64,000 bases of DNA, taken from assembly GCF_051106095.1 (NCBI RefSeq), contig NC_135786.1, forward strand, positions 207,199,001 through 207,263,000, written 5' to 3'. The position numbers were made by a program, and so were the translations under genes. Shown piece by piece: positions 13,505 to 32,456 of the stretch (positions within the stretch are counted from its first letter, which is position 1; each line of letters starts with the position of its first letter). Source of the DNA: Pogona vitticeps (Eukaryota > Chordata > Lepidosauria > Squamata > Agamidae). The notes beneath the pieces are model-generated. The model did not search any database. It was given only the letters and a program-made list of their open reading frames with translations, and was not told the DNA's origin.

Positions 13505-13692
13505 AATAACCAGATGTGTGTTGGACAGAGTGATGGGCTAGGACTCAAGATACCTGGGTTCATATCTTCACTCAGCCATGGAAACTCATGGTGGGGGAAA
13601 TGGAACAGGTAAAAACATTTCTTAAATATTTTTCTTACCTTGAAATCCCTACTGGGGTGGCTATAAATTGGTTCTGACTTGATGGCACAAAA
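13505..13692 (+). mobile_element. Decayed tRNA-derived, L2-tailed SINE
   Basis: Head-like gtgatgggctaggactcaag, B-box-like cctgggttcatatc and the tail ggttctgacttgatggcaca. The same architecture appears at 55543-55730. It is strongly diverged. Confidence 0.5.
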
Positions 13693-14952
13693 GGACACCT
13701 ATACAAAGACATTTAAACAGTACTCAGAATGGGGACGTTGGAATCTGAAGGAGTGCCTTGTCAAACATGTACCTGCTGAACTCTGAGTTCTAGTGGAAGT
13801 CACTTCTGAAGCTAATAAAAGAAGGATTTCTACAGATGTTTATTGCTGCTAAAAAGAAAAGTAAGCTCAGTCAAGTTCAGTGAGATTTTGTGTGTGTAGG
13901 CTGGCAGTTGTGGTCACTTCTTGCTTCACCATAAAACACTGTTACCGCCTTACAGACCTCAACCTGTTTGCAAGCTATTTCTGCACTACTTTGATCCACA
14001 CTTGCTACAGTACTTACGTAGGACTTTATTCTACTTCCAACTTATATCCCTGTTTTAATACTTCTGTTGCTAATGCCAACAGTAAAACATTTGCGTGTCT
14101 TAGCATTTCTATCAATGTTCACAGACCAAAATATTTCTGAATCTTGCACTTTTTAAACTCTGACCCTTTCCCTAGATGCTGAAAAAGCCATCTGTGCAAA
14201 ATATCCCAGATGGGAGTATTCTAAAAAGCACTGAGTAATTTCCTGTACCAGAACTCAACTTTCACCTTAGAAAGCAGAAACTGGTCATGCTCTTTCTGAC
14301 ATTTATTCTGACCTGATAAAAAAAGTATCTGCAGCCATGCAGCATAGAGAGGTGAAGCTGGAGAGAACAGACCCTTCATCACTTTACTGCTGTTGTTGAT
14401 GTTAGCTAAGTTTGTAGCTTGCCTTTCCTCCACTGAGCTGATCTATCAAAAGCATACTTGGCTCTTGATAGATCAGGCAGAGACAGAGTAAATGGCTCCT
14501 GATCACTTATTTTCATGGCTCAGGGAGACTGGTTCCCACTCCGACCGTCTAACAACTACTCCACAATTCTTTTTCTTAGAAAAAAATAGTGCACTGTGCC
14601 TTATTTTAGATGGGAATCTGGAATTACTGGATTTAGTCCTATGTTATACAATACGTTCCCAATTCCATGCAGGAGATTTTGAGTATTTGGGCCAGCCCTT
14701 TGAGGACAAAAAAGCTACAGAAGGTCCAACAATCTCTGGTTCCATGATGGCACACCTTCTCTCCTTTTCCACCGGTGGATAATACAAATTGCTGTCCTGG
14801 CAGGAAAGGAGGACATCCTAGCCCAGAAGCATAGCACAGACCAGAAGAGGTATAAGCACTCCTGCTGGCGGTAGTGGTATACTTGTTTAACTAAGTCACC
14901 TTTGAGATGATTCTGATTTGAAAGGCAATGTAGAAATAGAACAAGCAACCCC
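13693..14952. other. Gene-free stretch
   Basis: No exon or element recognised. Open frames of 70-96 codons have no domain signature. Confidence 0.4.
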
Positions 14953-14966
14953 AGACTGGTGCAGTA

Positions 14967-15301
14967 AAGGTAAAGGTTCCCCTTGACATTTTTAGTCCAG
15001 TTGTGTCCTACTCTAGGGGGTGGTGCTCATCCTGCTTTTCAAGCCATAGAGCCAGTGCTTGTCCAAAGACAGTTTCTGTTGTCACATGACTAGGGAACGT
15101 TGTTTTACTTTCCCACTGAGATGGTACCTATTTATCTACTCGCATTTACATGCTTTTGAACTGCTAGGTTGGCGAGGAGCTGGGACAAAGCAACGGGTGC
15201 TCACTCTGTCGCGTGGATTCGATCTTACGACTGCTGGTTCTCTGACCCTGCAGCACAGAGGCTTTCTGCGGTTTAGCCCACAGCGCCACCACGTCCGATG
15301 T
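14967..15301 (-). mobile_element. Sauria SINE (copy 3), full length with 14-bp target-site duplication
   Basis: Minus orientation, with the tail gtaaaggttccccttgacat at the left and the tRNA-like head (gggctaaaccgcag when reversed) near 15280. It is flanked by agactggtgcagta at 14953-14966 and 15302-15315. The perfect duplication suggests a fairly recent insertion. Confidence 0.92.
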
Positions 15302-15315
15302 AGACTGGTGCAGTA

Positions 15316-17156
15316 GTTTCACAAAAAAACTTGAGTTCCATGTTTTCATTGTATCCCCAAACTCGGCAATTCATAGAGCAATTCCACAGTCTTTTAGTTC
15401 CACTGAGTAACAAAGAAATTAAGATAAATAATTTCCTTGCTATGAAGATAAATCTTTTGGCAAAAAAAATTCAAGAGCAGCATCCATATATTGTCACTGT
15501 TGCCCCCCTAAAAAAGCCCTACCCAAGAAAACCCAAAATTGCCTGCAAGACGCTTGTCTTACAGTACATGGTAACAACTTTTAGGGGTGGGATGTCAAAT
15601 GCTTTGGCCCTGAGTCAAACATTTGACATAGCAAATAAATCTTGGCTGTTCTTTTCCAAGTCCCTTGAGGTGTTTGCTTCCTTAAATTAAACATTTTACA
15701 TTGTTAAAAGAACAAAGGCACATAAGGGAAACCATGTTGAGCAGCTGACCTGCTACCCAAAGTTCTAATGTGGCTGAGCAGTATAAGCTATTTGGCTTAA
15801 AGCCACACCTCTACTTGCTGTTGGGACCGTTGAATCACTTACTAATGATATTTTCCTCTTTAGCCCACCTTGCGTGTGTTATCGCCATTTTTAGGCAGCT
15901 CTTTTCCCATCTGGAATACAATGGCATCTTGCCTGTTGCAGAGCTTCTTACTGAAACAGTCAGATATACAGGGACTTCCTTCCTGATAAACAACTGTATT
16001 GTTTCTGTAAGCTCTACAGAAGGTCTAAAGACTGCATTTTAATAGACTTCTTCAAATGATCAACTACTTAGGAAATATAACTTGTGAAGCTGTATATAGC
16101 GATAGTGTCTTTGTGTCTCTGAAAGGAAGCCATAATATACAAAGGCAGCTAAAGATGGCAGACGCATCTCCTGATGCATGTATGGTCATTCATCCCATCA
16201 GGTCCAATGGAATTTTCTACCTCAGGCATGCTGAGAATGTGTATCAGCTGCTCATAAAAAATGCAGGCACTTCAGCTCCATGAACCCAGTCTCCAGTTAC
16301 CACCATTCCTCCAATCAGCAACCATGGCTTTAATCTGATACTCTCCCCTTCATTAGTAGTAAAACAATGAAATGATGAACCAGGGTTTTTAACAGTAAAA
16401 TCATGGTTTTTAACTCGATCCTATGGAGTTCATGGCCTTGAAAAGTATCACCAGACTTTATCTTTCTATTCTTTTTCATTAGAAAGATAAACTGTTTTTA
16501 TTGAGGAACTCTGTTCTGGAATTCAAATAAACCAGAAGGTTTTAAGTGGGAATTATATTGCTGCTGCATTTAAATGGTGTTTCGAAATCTGCATTCTTTG
16601 TTTTAACATACTATGTTGGGGTATGAGCAGGAACCAATATGCCCCATCAGGAAGGATTTTAGACTCGTCCCTTTCTTCTTCGCTCTTGGAAACCACTAAT
16701 AGAACATGTACATGAAACTCCTTCTCTTGGTGCCTTCAGAGCTCTTCTCCCAACCCATCTTTCCCATGGAACCTTTCATATAAGTCTGTACTTACCCTAC
16801 GCTACTGAAATTCATCCCACCTTCCAGGCAGGCAATGGCCCTGGCCGAAATTTGTGCCAGCATAGTGGCTGTGTCCCTGTGCTGGAGGAGGTTCGGATCT
16901 GGCATAACATGGCTCCCCTCCCATATTGCCTTTTCTATGCCCTCTTTTCTAATTCTTTGACTTGGAGATCCTAGAACCACTCTGTTGGCAACTGATCTAT
17001 TGGCAGAGAAGGACATTTTCTGCCAGATGAATCCCTACAGCCACGACATCTTTCAGTTAGATTTACACCTCTCACATCACCGAAACAGTCATATATTGCT
17101 GGTATACATACCTGGGGCTCTACCTCCTTTCCCTTCCTCTGCCCTGGAAGTGGTGG
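15316..17156. other. Gene-free stretch
   Basis: No exon recognised. Frames of 119 codons (15331-15690) and 90 codons (15770-16042) show no family signature or splice-framed conservation that I can see. Confidence 0.4.
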
Positions 17157-17372
<216 letters not shown>

Positions 17373-17373
<1 letters not shown>

Positions 17374-17435
17374 ATTTGAAGTTATATCCCACACCATCTG
17401 GCAACCAGGCCATTCTGGGCGGCTAACAACAATAT
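17373..17435 (-). mobile_element. L2-like LINE 3' tail (reversed)
   Basis: Plus strand reads gaagttatatcccacaccat, ctggcaaccaggccattctg, ggcggctaacaaca: the reverse of the tail motif seen at 7520, 29230 and 55430. Confidence 0.45.
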
Positions 17436-17982
17436 AAGGAGAAAAAAAAAATTACAAACACGATTAAAAAAAGTTAATACATAACAAATCAGAAATTAAA
17501 ATAGATGGCAGTAAGGTGGTGGAAAGGGTGAACACAATACTACGGTGATATACTGCAATCTCATTAAGCAAGTGTGAGGAAATTATTGTGTACCCACACA
17601 CTGATGAGGACTTATTCATGATATGGCAAAGCCTTGAAAAAGATGGGAACATAAAAAGCATACTGGATACCCAGGAAATCTAGATGAGTTGAGTCCTCAT
17701 TAAGTTGAACCATGGGATTCAGTCTGAATATTTTCAGACAGGAAAGTGTGATTTCAGAACTTTTGCTCCCCTCTCACAGTTTCTCTTAACAAAAGGATAA
17801 GAGTTTGTTTCTTACCTCTCTACTGATACACAGATCTACCACATCTGTTTTTCCTCTTTAGTGCTATCAGCTCAGTTGCGCTTTTCCTGCTCTGGAAAAA
17901 CTCTGAAATGCTTTTTCTAATGACTGTTTTCCTATAAAGAATATGCCAGAAAGAACTGCTTGAATGCAGGGACAATTTTCTC

Positions 17983-18020
17983 TCTGTGTGTGTGTGCGTG
18001 TGTGTTTGTATGTGTGTGTG
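17983..18020. repeat. (TG)n dinucleotide repeat
   Basis: An imperfect TG run with a few CG and TT interruptions, just beyond the PMP2 3' end. Confidence 0.8.
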
Positions 18021-18648
18021 AGAGAAAGACAGAGTAAAAACCCATACAATACATCATACTACAGTAGTTACTGGGAAATCAACAAATTAAAGTACATGTA
18101 TTCTTTGCAGAGGAGAGGACAGGAGAATGAAAGAAAGCCACATGTATAAGATGAATTCTGGTGAAAATTTGCTAAAATATTTTGAAAAAGTAACATTACT
18201 ATTTCCTTTTTAATTGTTGATTCACTCAGCAAATGCCTAGTAATAGAAAATAAACTGCAGAATAAGGTTATTTCTAAAACTCACCCCTTGACCCTCACCT
18301 AGTAATTCTGAACACCAAGCATACTAATTTAGCACACATGAGCTCAGATTTTGGGAATTACATTTCTCAGCTATAACTCTCTGAATCCCACAGCCAGCAT
18401 TGGCTGTGCAGAATCAAGGCCAGTGATCCATAAATTGTAATCCTCCCAAAAAGAGCTTTTCCAGCCTCTGCCTGAATGGCATCATGTGCCATTTAATTGG
18501 TCTTTTCAGCATAACTGATTGTAGATTTAGTAAATTAAGAATTCACATTGTGATTGAGAAAATAATATTGGCAGCATTTTTAAGAGGATCTCCTCCAAAT
18601 GAAACAAAAATAGCACACATATGCATTGCACACTGATAAGCATGATCA

Positions 18649-18654
18649 TTTATT
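18649..18654 (-). promoter_or_regulatory. Polyadenylation signal AATAAA of PMP2
   Basis: Canonical AATAAA on the minus strand, about 185 nt past the PMP2 stop codon. It is the first such hexamer I found downstream. Confidence 0.6.
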
Positions 18655-18838
18655 AAGCACAAAAACTTATACAACATTTAACGTTATGTTTATATATCTC
18701 AGTTGCTCTCCAGTCAAAAGGGGAAGGAAAAAAGAGCATGATCCCTGCTCCTTATTATGAAAGCAATGTAGATCTGAAGAACAAAGTGACTCCAGGTAGG
18801 TTCAAGTAGTTTCAACCAGCTCAAGACATGGCGATTCC

Positions 18839-26203
<7,365 letters not shown>

Positions 26204-26294
26204 CCTGCGGGTTTTGCGAAGTGGCTCCTTGGATGAACAGCAGTGAAAGGAACTATTCTTTGTCAGGCACAGACTGACTATGCAAGCCACTGTC

Positions 26295-26304
26295 TTTTTA
26301 ATAG
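26295..26304 (-). promoter_or_regulatory. Candidate TATA-like box of PMP2
   Basis: CTATTAAAAA on the minus strand starts about 100 bp before the ATG. FABP genes usually have a TATA-type promoter with a 40-70 nt 5' UTR, so the distance fits. No transcription start can be seen directly. Confidence 0.35.
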
Positions 26305-26339
26305 AAGCCCAAGAAGCATGGTGGCCAGAGCCACCCAAT

Positions 26340-27277
26340 ACAGAAAGCCAACGTCAGAGGCCAAACAATGAGTACTTTGTCCCAAACCCTTCACGTCAGT
26401 ACCAAGGCTAGCAGCATTTGCCTGCCACTGACTCCTCCATTATGACATAAAGCCAGAACAGTTGGGAGGTTGATGTGGTGAGCTTGCTGCTATTATGCCA
26501 GAAGAGAGGTCCGGCATGATGCCACTGTGCAGAACAATATTTGATTTTGAGGAGCGTCTTATGAGGATGAGTAGCAGTTTGGATGTTTTCATGAGAAAAG
26601 TAAAGGCCTTGTGTTCAGGGTGGAGAGACAAGTGATCTGTTGATGAAGAAAACATAGAAAAAATAATTTGAAACACGTTTTTAAAAAGAAAAAGAAAAGA
26701 GATCATCCCAACTCTAGAGGGCTCTCATGAAAATTTAAAATTTAAAACAGGAATTGTATTGTATTGGGATATTCCTTTATGCAACTGTCTGAGCCTAGAG
26801 AAGATAAAATTGTTCAGTAACTCATATGACTACCAGGTAAGGTATATATAGGACTGATGCCCATGGGGCTTTCATTATCACTTGGGAATCTTTACTTGCT
26901 GCAGTTCATCTGTACCTCCATTGTCCACAAGTTATGCTTTTCCCACTTGAAACAATACAGTGCTTTCTTCTCTTTGTGTAGGCTGCAGCCCACGTGACAA
27001 ATGTCACAGACTATCTTTTGGTCTGCTCCCTTGCTGTTTCCTTCAACATACCTCTCCTTACCTAGGTTCACCAGGGAACTTGCCTCATTTCAAACAAAAC
27101 CATACTAGTTCCACTGAGTGGACATTTTTAAAAAGTAAAACATAAAGCGTCACTCTCCATATTAGTGCTGGTGACCAAACACACCTTTCTGAGGAGAAAA
27201 AAAAAAGCTCTCCCCCCCACGCTTTCTGTGAAACTGTAGCAGAAATGGATTGTGTACAATGGATGGGGAGGCCATTC
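26340..27277. other. Gene-free stretch upstream of PMP2
   Basis: The first bases beyond 26203 should hold the PMP2 5' UTR and promoter. No other exon or element recognised. Confidence 0.4.
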
Positions 27278-27560
27278 TCTTGGTTCCACCACCTTCCCAA
27301 ACCAAATAGTGAGGACACAAAAGAGGACTTTCTCAGTGGCTGCTCCCAGAATTTGGAATGTGCTGCCTCAAGAAGCCAGATTGGTCCCCTCTCTCTTCTC
27401 CTTCCCATGTCAGGCAAAGACCTTCCTTCTCATCCAGGCATGTAAGCTATACAGTAAGTGTCTCAGGAATGCTTTGTTTATTAACGTATAGGTTCTAAAA
27501 TGTTTATTAAATGTTTTTACATGATATTTAAATGTTTTTTTAAAAAAGAAGTGAAAGGAG
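27278..27560 (+). mobile_element. L2/CR1-group LINE ORF2 C-terminal remnant
   Basis: The plus-strand frame reads KRTFSVAAPRIWNVLPQEAR, LVPSLFSFPCQAKTFLL, the 'RAFS.AAPRLWN.LP..(V/A)R' motif at the C-terminus of L2/CR1-type reverse transcriptase ORFs. It is followed by the usual spacer and an A/T-rich end. Confidence 0.75.
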
Positions 27561-28116
27561 CATTTTCTCTAGGATCATTGAAATGAACTTGTATCTTTCC
27601 TCAGTTTCACCAGAGAAGGCACCTTTGAATTCAGTTGCAATGCCGGTCCAGTTGAAGAAAATATATAGAGTTGAAAGAAACAGTTGAAAAATAAAGGAAC
27701 ATAGATCCTCTTTGTGACTAAAAGCTAGAAAAGATATTTTATTATTTCATGATTATTTCCATGCAGAGACATGTGTTAAGAAACAAAGGATAGTTGAAGA
27801 AAGACCAATTATAATTTTCCTCTAATATGATTTTGTCAAAGGGTGTGAAATATACTGAAGTTTGAATGAAACGCAGCCCAAAACATTACAGAGTCATTCA
27901 GTATTATGAGTAATTTAAGAGAAGGGGTTAGCCAAGAGAACCTAGAGTGTTTTGATGAAACATGCAGTTTATGTGATTCAGCAACAGAGATGCTTTAAAA
28001 TATCATTACTGGACATGGAATTGTTACCTGTCCACAAAACTTATTCATTTATTTCATTTTATATAAAATATTTATATTGTGCTTTTCTCCTAAAATGGAC
28101 CCAAGGTGGCTTACAG

Positions 28117-28252
28117 CACTGGTTCTTAACCTTGAGTTACTCAGGAGTTTTGGACTGCAACTCCCAGAAGCCTTAACCACCAGCTGTGCTGACTGGGGTT
28201 TCTGGGAGTTGCAGTTCAAAAGCATCCGAGTAACAAAGGTTAAGAACCACTG
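28117..28252. mobile_element. hAT-type MITE, unit A of a tandem pair
   Basis: A 136-bp element from cactggttcttaaccttgag to aaaggttaagaaccactg. It is flanked by gcttacag at 28109-28116 and 28253-28260. Confidence 0.9.
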
Positions 28253-28260
28253 GCTTACAG

Positions 28261-28396
28261 CACTGGTTTTTAACCTTGGGTTACTCAGGAGTTTTGGACT
28301 GCAACTCCCAGAAGCCTTCACCACCAGCTGTCCTGACTGAGGTTTCTGGGAATTGCAGTTCAAAAGCATCCGAGTAACAAAGGTTAAGAACCACTG
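28261..28396. mobile_element. hAT-type MITE, unit B of a tandem pair
   Basis: A 136-bp element differing from unit A at only about six positions. It is flanked by gcttacag at 28253-28260 and 28397-28404. The three identical 8-mers and near-identity suggest one 144-bp unit was duplicated. Confidence 0.9.
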
Positions 28397-28406
28397 GCTT
28401 ACAGTA

Positions 28407-28840
28407 CAGTGGTGACTCGCATTACAATGTTAATTCGTTCCAGTGAAATCGCTGTAGAACGAAAACGACGTAATGCGAAATTAAAAAGCCCACAGAAACG
28501 CATTAAAACCCAATTAATGCATTCCTATGGGCTTGAAACTCACCGTCCAGTGAAGATCCTCCATAGCACGACCATTTTCACTGCCTGTGCAGTGAGGAAT
28601 CCATCTCAGAAAAGAGCGGGGAACCATTTTTTTAACCCAGTGGCCATTTTGCAACCTCCGATCAGCTGATTTAAAATCATCATTTTGTGAGAATCGGTTC
28701 CCGAAGCAGGGAACCGATCATCGCAAAGTTAAATTCCCTCATTGAAATCATCGTAAAGCAATCGCTTTTGCGAATGCAAAGAATTCGTTGTAATGCAGTT
28801 TCATCGTTAAAGGGAGCGCCCATCTTGCGAGGCACCACTG
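28407..28840. mobile_element. Tigger-like (pogo/mariner) non-autonomous element, TA target duplication
   Basis: A 434-bp element with termini cagtggtgactcgcattac and gcgaggcaccactg, flanked by TA at 28405-28406 and 28841-28842. The interior is rich in inverted parts (gcaaagttaaattccc, cgttgtaatgcagtttcatc). It has no transposase. The 352-bp element at 51885 shares its termini. Family is assigned by TIR and TA duplication from memory. Confidence 0.75.
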
Positions 28841-28999
28841 TATTAAAAATAAATAATATTAAAAGCTTAAAATATTTTTATTACAATATTGAAAAATAGT
28901 TAAAAATATTAAAGCTAGATAAAAACAATATTGGAAACACATTAAAAGCAAGGAAAAAAATGCTACAGTCCCATTATTTTTTTAAAAAAATGTATCAGA

Positions 29000-29338
29000 C
29001 AACCAATCACTAAGGGAGAGCATGTCTGAAATGACAGGTGTTTGTCTGCTTGGAAAAGTACAGTAAAGGAGACCAACCTGGCTTCCTGAGGGAGGGATTT
29101 CTAGAGTCTGGGAGCAACAACAAAGAAGGCCTTATCTCACGTCCCCACCAAACACACCTGTGAGGTTAGTGGGACCAAGAGGAAGGACTGCCTTGATGAC
29201 TTTAAAATTTTGGCAGGCTCATAAAGGAGTGGTCGTTTGACCAGATAGGTGGGGTATGTATAAATAAATGAATGAATGAATGAATGAATGAATGAATGAA
29301 TGAATGAATGAATGAATAAATGAATGAATGAATGAATG
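29000..29338 (+). mobile_element. L2-like LINE 3' region ending in (AATG)n
   Basis: Contains gagggagggatttctagagt, ctgggagcaacaacaaagaa, ggccttatctcacgtcccca and the terminal gaccagataggtggggtatg, followed by an AATG array at 29262-29338. The blocks match recalled 3' UTRs of squamate L2/CR1-group LINEs. Confidence 0.55.
29262..29338. repeat. (AATG)n tetranucleotide array, about 18 units
   Basis: A TAAATAAATG start, then AATG units with one AATAAATG interruption. It gives a spurious Ser-Phe-Ile-His frame on the minus strand. Confidence 0.95.
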
Positions 29339-30194
29339 GAGATGCAGTCTTTGAGACAGCGAAAACCAAGAAACATTTAAAGCTAATATAGGGGTGTACT
29401 ATCAACCCTTTGCCCTTGCAACAAACAATGATTGCAGAGCCTGATAGTCTGATCTTTCACCCACAAAAGCAAGAATGGGCAACTGCAGGGCAGCGCATGG
29501 CTAACCCTCAGGTGCACTGATGGCCCTAGTTTTCTCCTATTGCCTTGCTGTCCCAAGTTGATACCCTCCTATCTCAAAATCATAGCAATTCTTTAAATTG
29601 GGTGCCTCTGCATTAACATGAAGTATGTGGAATGCATGCACCTTCTTTTAAAGCCAGCTCATTGGAGGGGACCAACATAGGTTCTATCAAAAGGGGGCAA
29701 TATAGCCTGGAAACAGTCACCAGGAAAGTCCTTAATTCCTAACTTTGGTGGGACAGACATTCTCAGTAGGGAATATCAGAAGTGTATTGAGGATAATACC
29801 CTTTATTGACACTCTCTTGGAACATCTAAAACAGTCTTTTTCAATGTGATATTTAAGTCAGGGACACCCTAAGTTGCAGCCCAAATATCTGGAGGTCATC
29901 AAGTTGTTCAGTGCCTCTTAGAAATTCCATGGAGCTTTAAGAAAATCTCAAGTTATCATCAATAGGTAAGCATGTCAAGAATGGAGGCCCCCAAATTCAA
30001 AACCTCAGTGGCTTTGGGTATCACAAGCCAGACTACAATCTCTATCTTGAGGCAATACAAGGCTTATACCTGATGCTATGTACCAATCCCAGTGCACATA
30101 TCCTTGATACATCTACCTCCTGCAAGTGACTGTTACCATCATTTCAGTGCATTACTGCACTCTTAAAAAGACTGTTTTATGTTCAGTTTATCCC

Positions 30195-30350
30195 ATATAA
30201 CTCAGTACTGTCACCACTGTGTATCAGTGGCTCTCTAGGCTTTCAGGCATAGTCCTTTCCAGACCTATATGGAGACAGGAAGGATTGGATCCAAGACCTT
30301 CTGCCTGCATCCTGCATTACTGAGCTGTAGCATTTCTACTGCCTTAGAAC
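30195..30350 (-). mobile_element. Decayed tRNA-derived SINE
   Basis: Plus strand reads atcagtggctctctaggctt, tcaggcatagtcctttccag, ggattggatccaagaccttc, tgcctgcatcctgcattact, gagct: a reversed tRNA-like head. Similar to 31130-31320. Confidence 0.5.
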
Positions 30351-30358
30351 ATAACTAC

Positions 30359-30635
30359 CGTGTTTCCCCAAAAATAAAACAGGGTCTCATATTAATTTTC
30401 GCTCCAAAAAACGCATTAGGGCTTATTTTCAGGGGATGCTTTTTTCATGTACAACAAACTACATTTATTCAAATACAATCATGTCATCTTCTTCTGGTTG
30501 CTGCACAATGGTGGAGGGTGGGGTTTCACTTACCTAGGGCTTATATTGGGGGCAGGGCTTATATCACAAGCATCCTAAAAATCATACTAGGGCATATTTT
30601 CAGGTTAGGTCTTATTTTCGAGGAAACAGACCCAT
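30359..30635. mobile_element. Inverted-repeat DNA transposon remnant (accgtgtttcccc family)
   Basis: The left terminus ccgtgtttccccaaaaataa, then cattagggcttattttcagg, is mirrored by catactagggcatattttca, ggt and gtcttattttcgaggaaaca at the right. A widespread vertebrate MITE with these ends is known, but I cannot assign its superfamily with certainty. Confidence 0.55.
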
Positions 30636-31129
30636 TCCATCTTCTAGCTGGCTCAAAATGATGATCAGAGGCATCTCTCTCCATCTACTCACTATACAAT
30701 AGTATGACAGTCTACTAAACCAACATATTTCTTCAATTAAGGAGGTACATGCCAATGTCATTGCAGAGGAGGAAGGAAATAAATTCAGAATTGGTACAAT
30801 CTGCCATTTAATTTGGTTTCCCTTCTATTGGCCACTCTTATTGTACAAGTTACAACATTTATGGCCACTAGTGCTTATACTGGAAGTAACGTTTGGGTTT
30901 TCTGACTTCTAGCCTATATAGTGGCTGATAGGAAGCAGTAACATCTCTGCATCCTTCTATAGCTGCGAGTTCACAATGGAGCGCATATGGCTTATGATCA
31001 GGGCTGGGACAAAGAGTTCCCACAATTGTGGTTCACGCATGCCCTGTTCTGTCCATAAACCCATCCTGACACATCATTACCTTCTACACTTCAGATAAAG
31101 AATATAGATCTTTTTCTGAGCTGTACAAG

Positions 31130-31320
31130 ATGCAATCTTATACTAGGCCAGATAGTCATCTATTATCTAGTTCAACTGTGTACTCTGCCTGAGACCTCAT
31201 GTTACTCATAAGCCTTTCTCATCCACACCCAAGATCCTTTTAATGTCTAACGCCAGGGATGGAACCTGATTTCTATATGCAAAGCAGATACTTTGCCCCT
31301 AAGCTATTGCCCTTCCTATT
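31130..31320 (-). mobile_element. Decayed tRNA-derived SINE
   Basis: Plus strand holds actaggccagatagtcatct, ccagggatggaacctgattt, atgcaaagcagatactttgc, ccctaagctattgccc: a reversed tRNA-like SINE. The A-box and B-box relics are visible. Confidence 0.55.
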
Positions 31321-31974
31321 TAAATGAAGTCACTTAATCCCTGAGGTTGCTTTACAAAGCATATTGAACCCAATGACTTGTCCCAGATGATTTACTACAG
31401 CTGCCTTCTACAAAAGAAATGCCCTACATTCAGGATCTTACAGAATACTGCCTTCCATTTCTAACCCTTCGTTTTTTAATCTCATTTCTCTTTTCACAAC
31501 TACAAGGAGCATCCAGCCAGAAGCTGTTCTCATGTCCTGCTTAAAACAGTAAAATCTGAAAAGTCCTTGTCTGTAGTGGTCAAGTAGACCTGATCACGGC
31601 AACTTTTAAACAGACATCTCCTGGTGCTCTTAGTAAAGAGAGACTGCACAGCTACTGTTTTTCATTCTATACAGTAGCAGATTTTTCTATGGTAAGAAAG
31701 TAAAAAGGGGGGGAGTTTACAAATGGAAAACAATTTTCCTTGCCATTTATAAAACTCTGTCATTGAGGCAGGATAAGTGCACAATAAAAGCCAAAGATAG
31801 AAGCATCCTAAAAATCTCTTGTTTTCTGTTAGAAAAAAGATTAATTGTCCAGTGCCAGCCCTGTTGATTTATGTACAGCAAAGATAACTTGTGGTAGGGA
31901 AAAGGTAAAGAGAGAGAGAAGAAAAAAGGCAAAATATTGCAGACTAACAGTTTTATTTCAGTGTGAACTTTTGT

Positions 31975-32016
31975 GGATCAAAATCCACTCCTTAAGACAC
32001 AAGTGGATTTTGATCC
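31975..32016. repeat. Perfect 15-bp inverted repeat with 12-bp loop
   Basis: ggatcaaaatccact at 31975-31989 and its exact inverse at 32002-32016. It sits in a diverged repeat (gcagactaacag ... gtgaacttttgtggatc ... attcgttagtctt) whose fragments recur at 42600-42680 and 58950-59010. The window holds it just downstream of the FABP4 3' end. Confidence 0.6.
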
Positions 32017-32294
32017 AAGTGACTGCACAATAATAAATTCGTTAGTCTTTAAAAAAACTGTAATGTTTTGCTTTCCCCTGTTTCTTTGGCCAACACATAG
32101 CTGCTTCTTTGGAAATTGTGCTATTACTGCTCACAACTTTTTTTAAATCAAGTTTTGCTCGTTAAGAGGTTGTTTTTTAATTTGGAAGATTCCACAAGCA
32201 GGCACCTAAAAATCCACCTTGATTCAACTTCCAGAATAAAGCACGATTGCAAGACCAGGCCAAGACTGTTTGTTTCTCTCTTGAGATAAGGATT

Positions 32295-32300
32295 TTTATT
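32295..32300 (-). promoter_or_regulatory. Polyadenylation signal AATAAA of FABP4
   Basis: AATAAA on the minus strand, about 157 nt past the FABP4 stop codon, which gives a short 3' UTR of the kind usual for FABP genes. Confidence 0.6.
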
Positions 32301-32456
32301 GAATAACCACAAAGTTTAAGATTAGATATAAGGATGCTGTGGAGCTAGTTTCTCAACAATTCAGTTCTCTAAAGAAAGCCATCGTCTTCACTTCACTCCT
32401 TGAAGCAAGCTGCAGCCTCTGCTTCCGAGTCCAGTTCACTTCACAGAATGGCGTTT

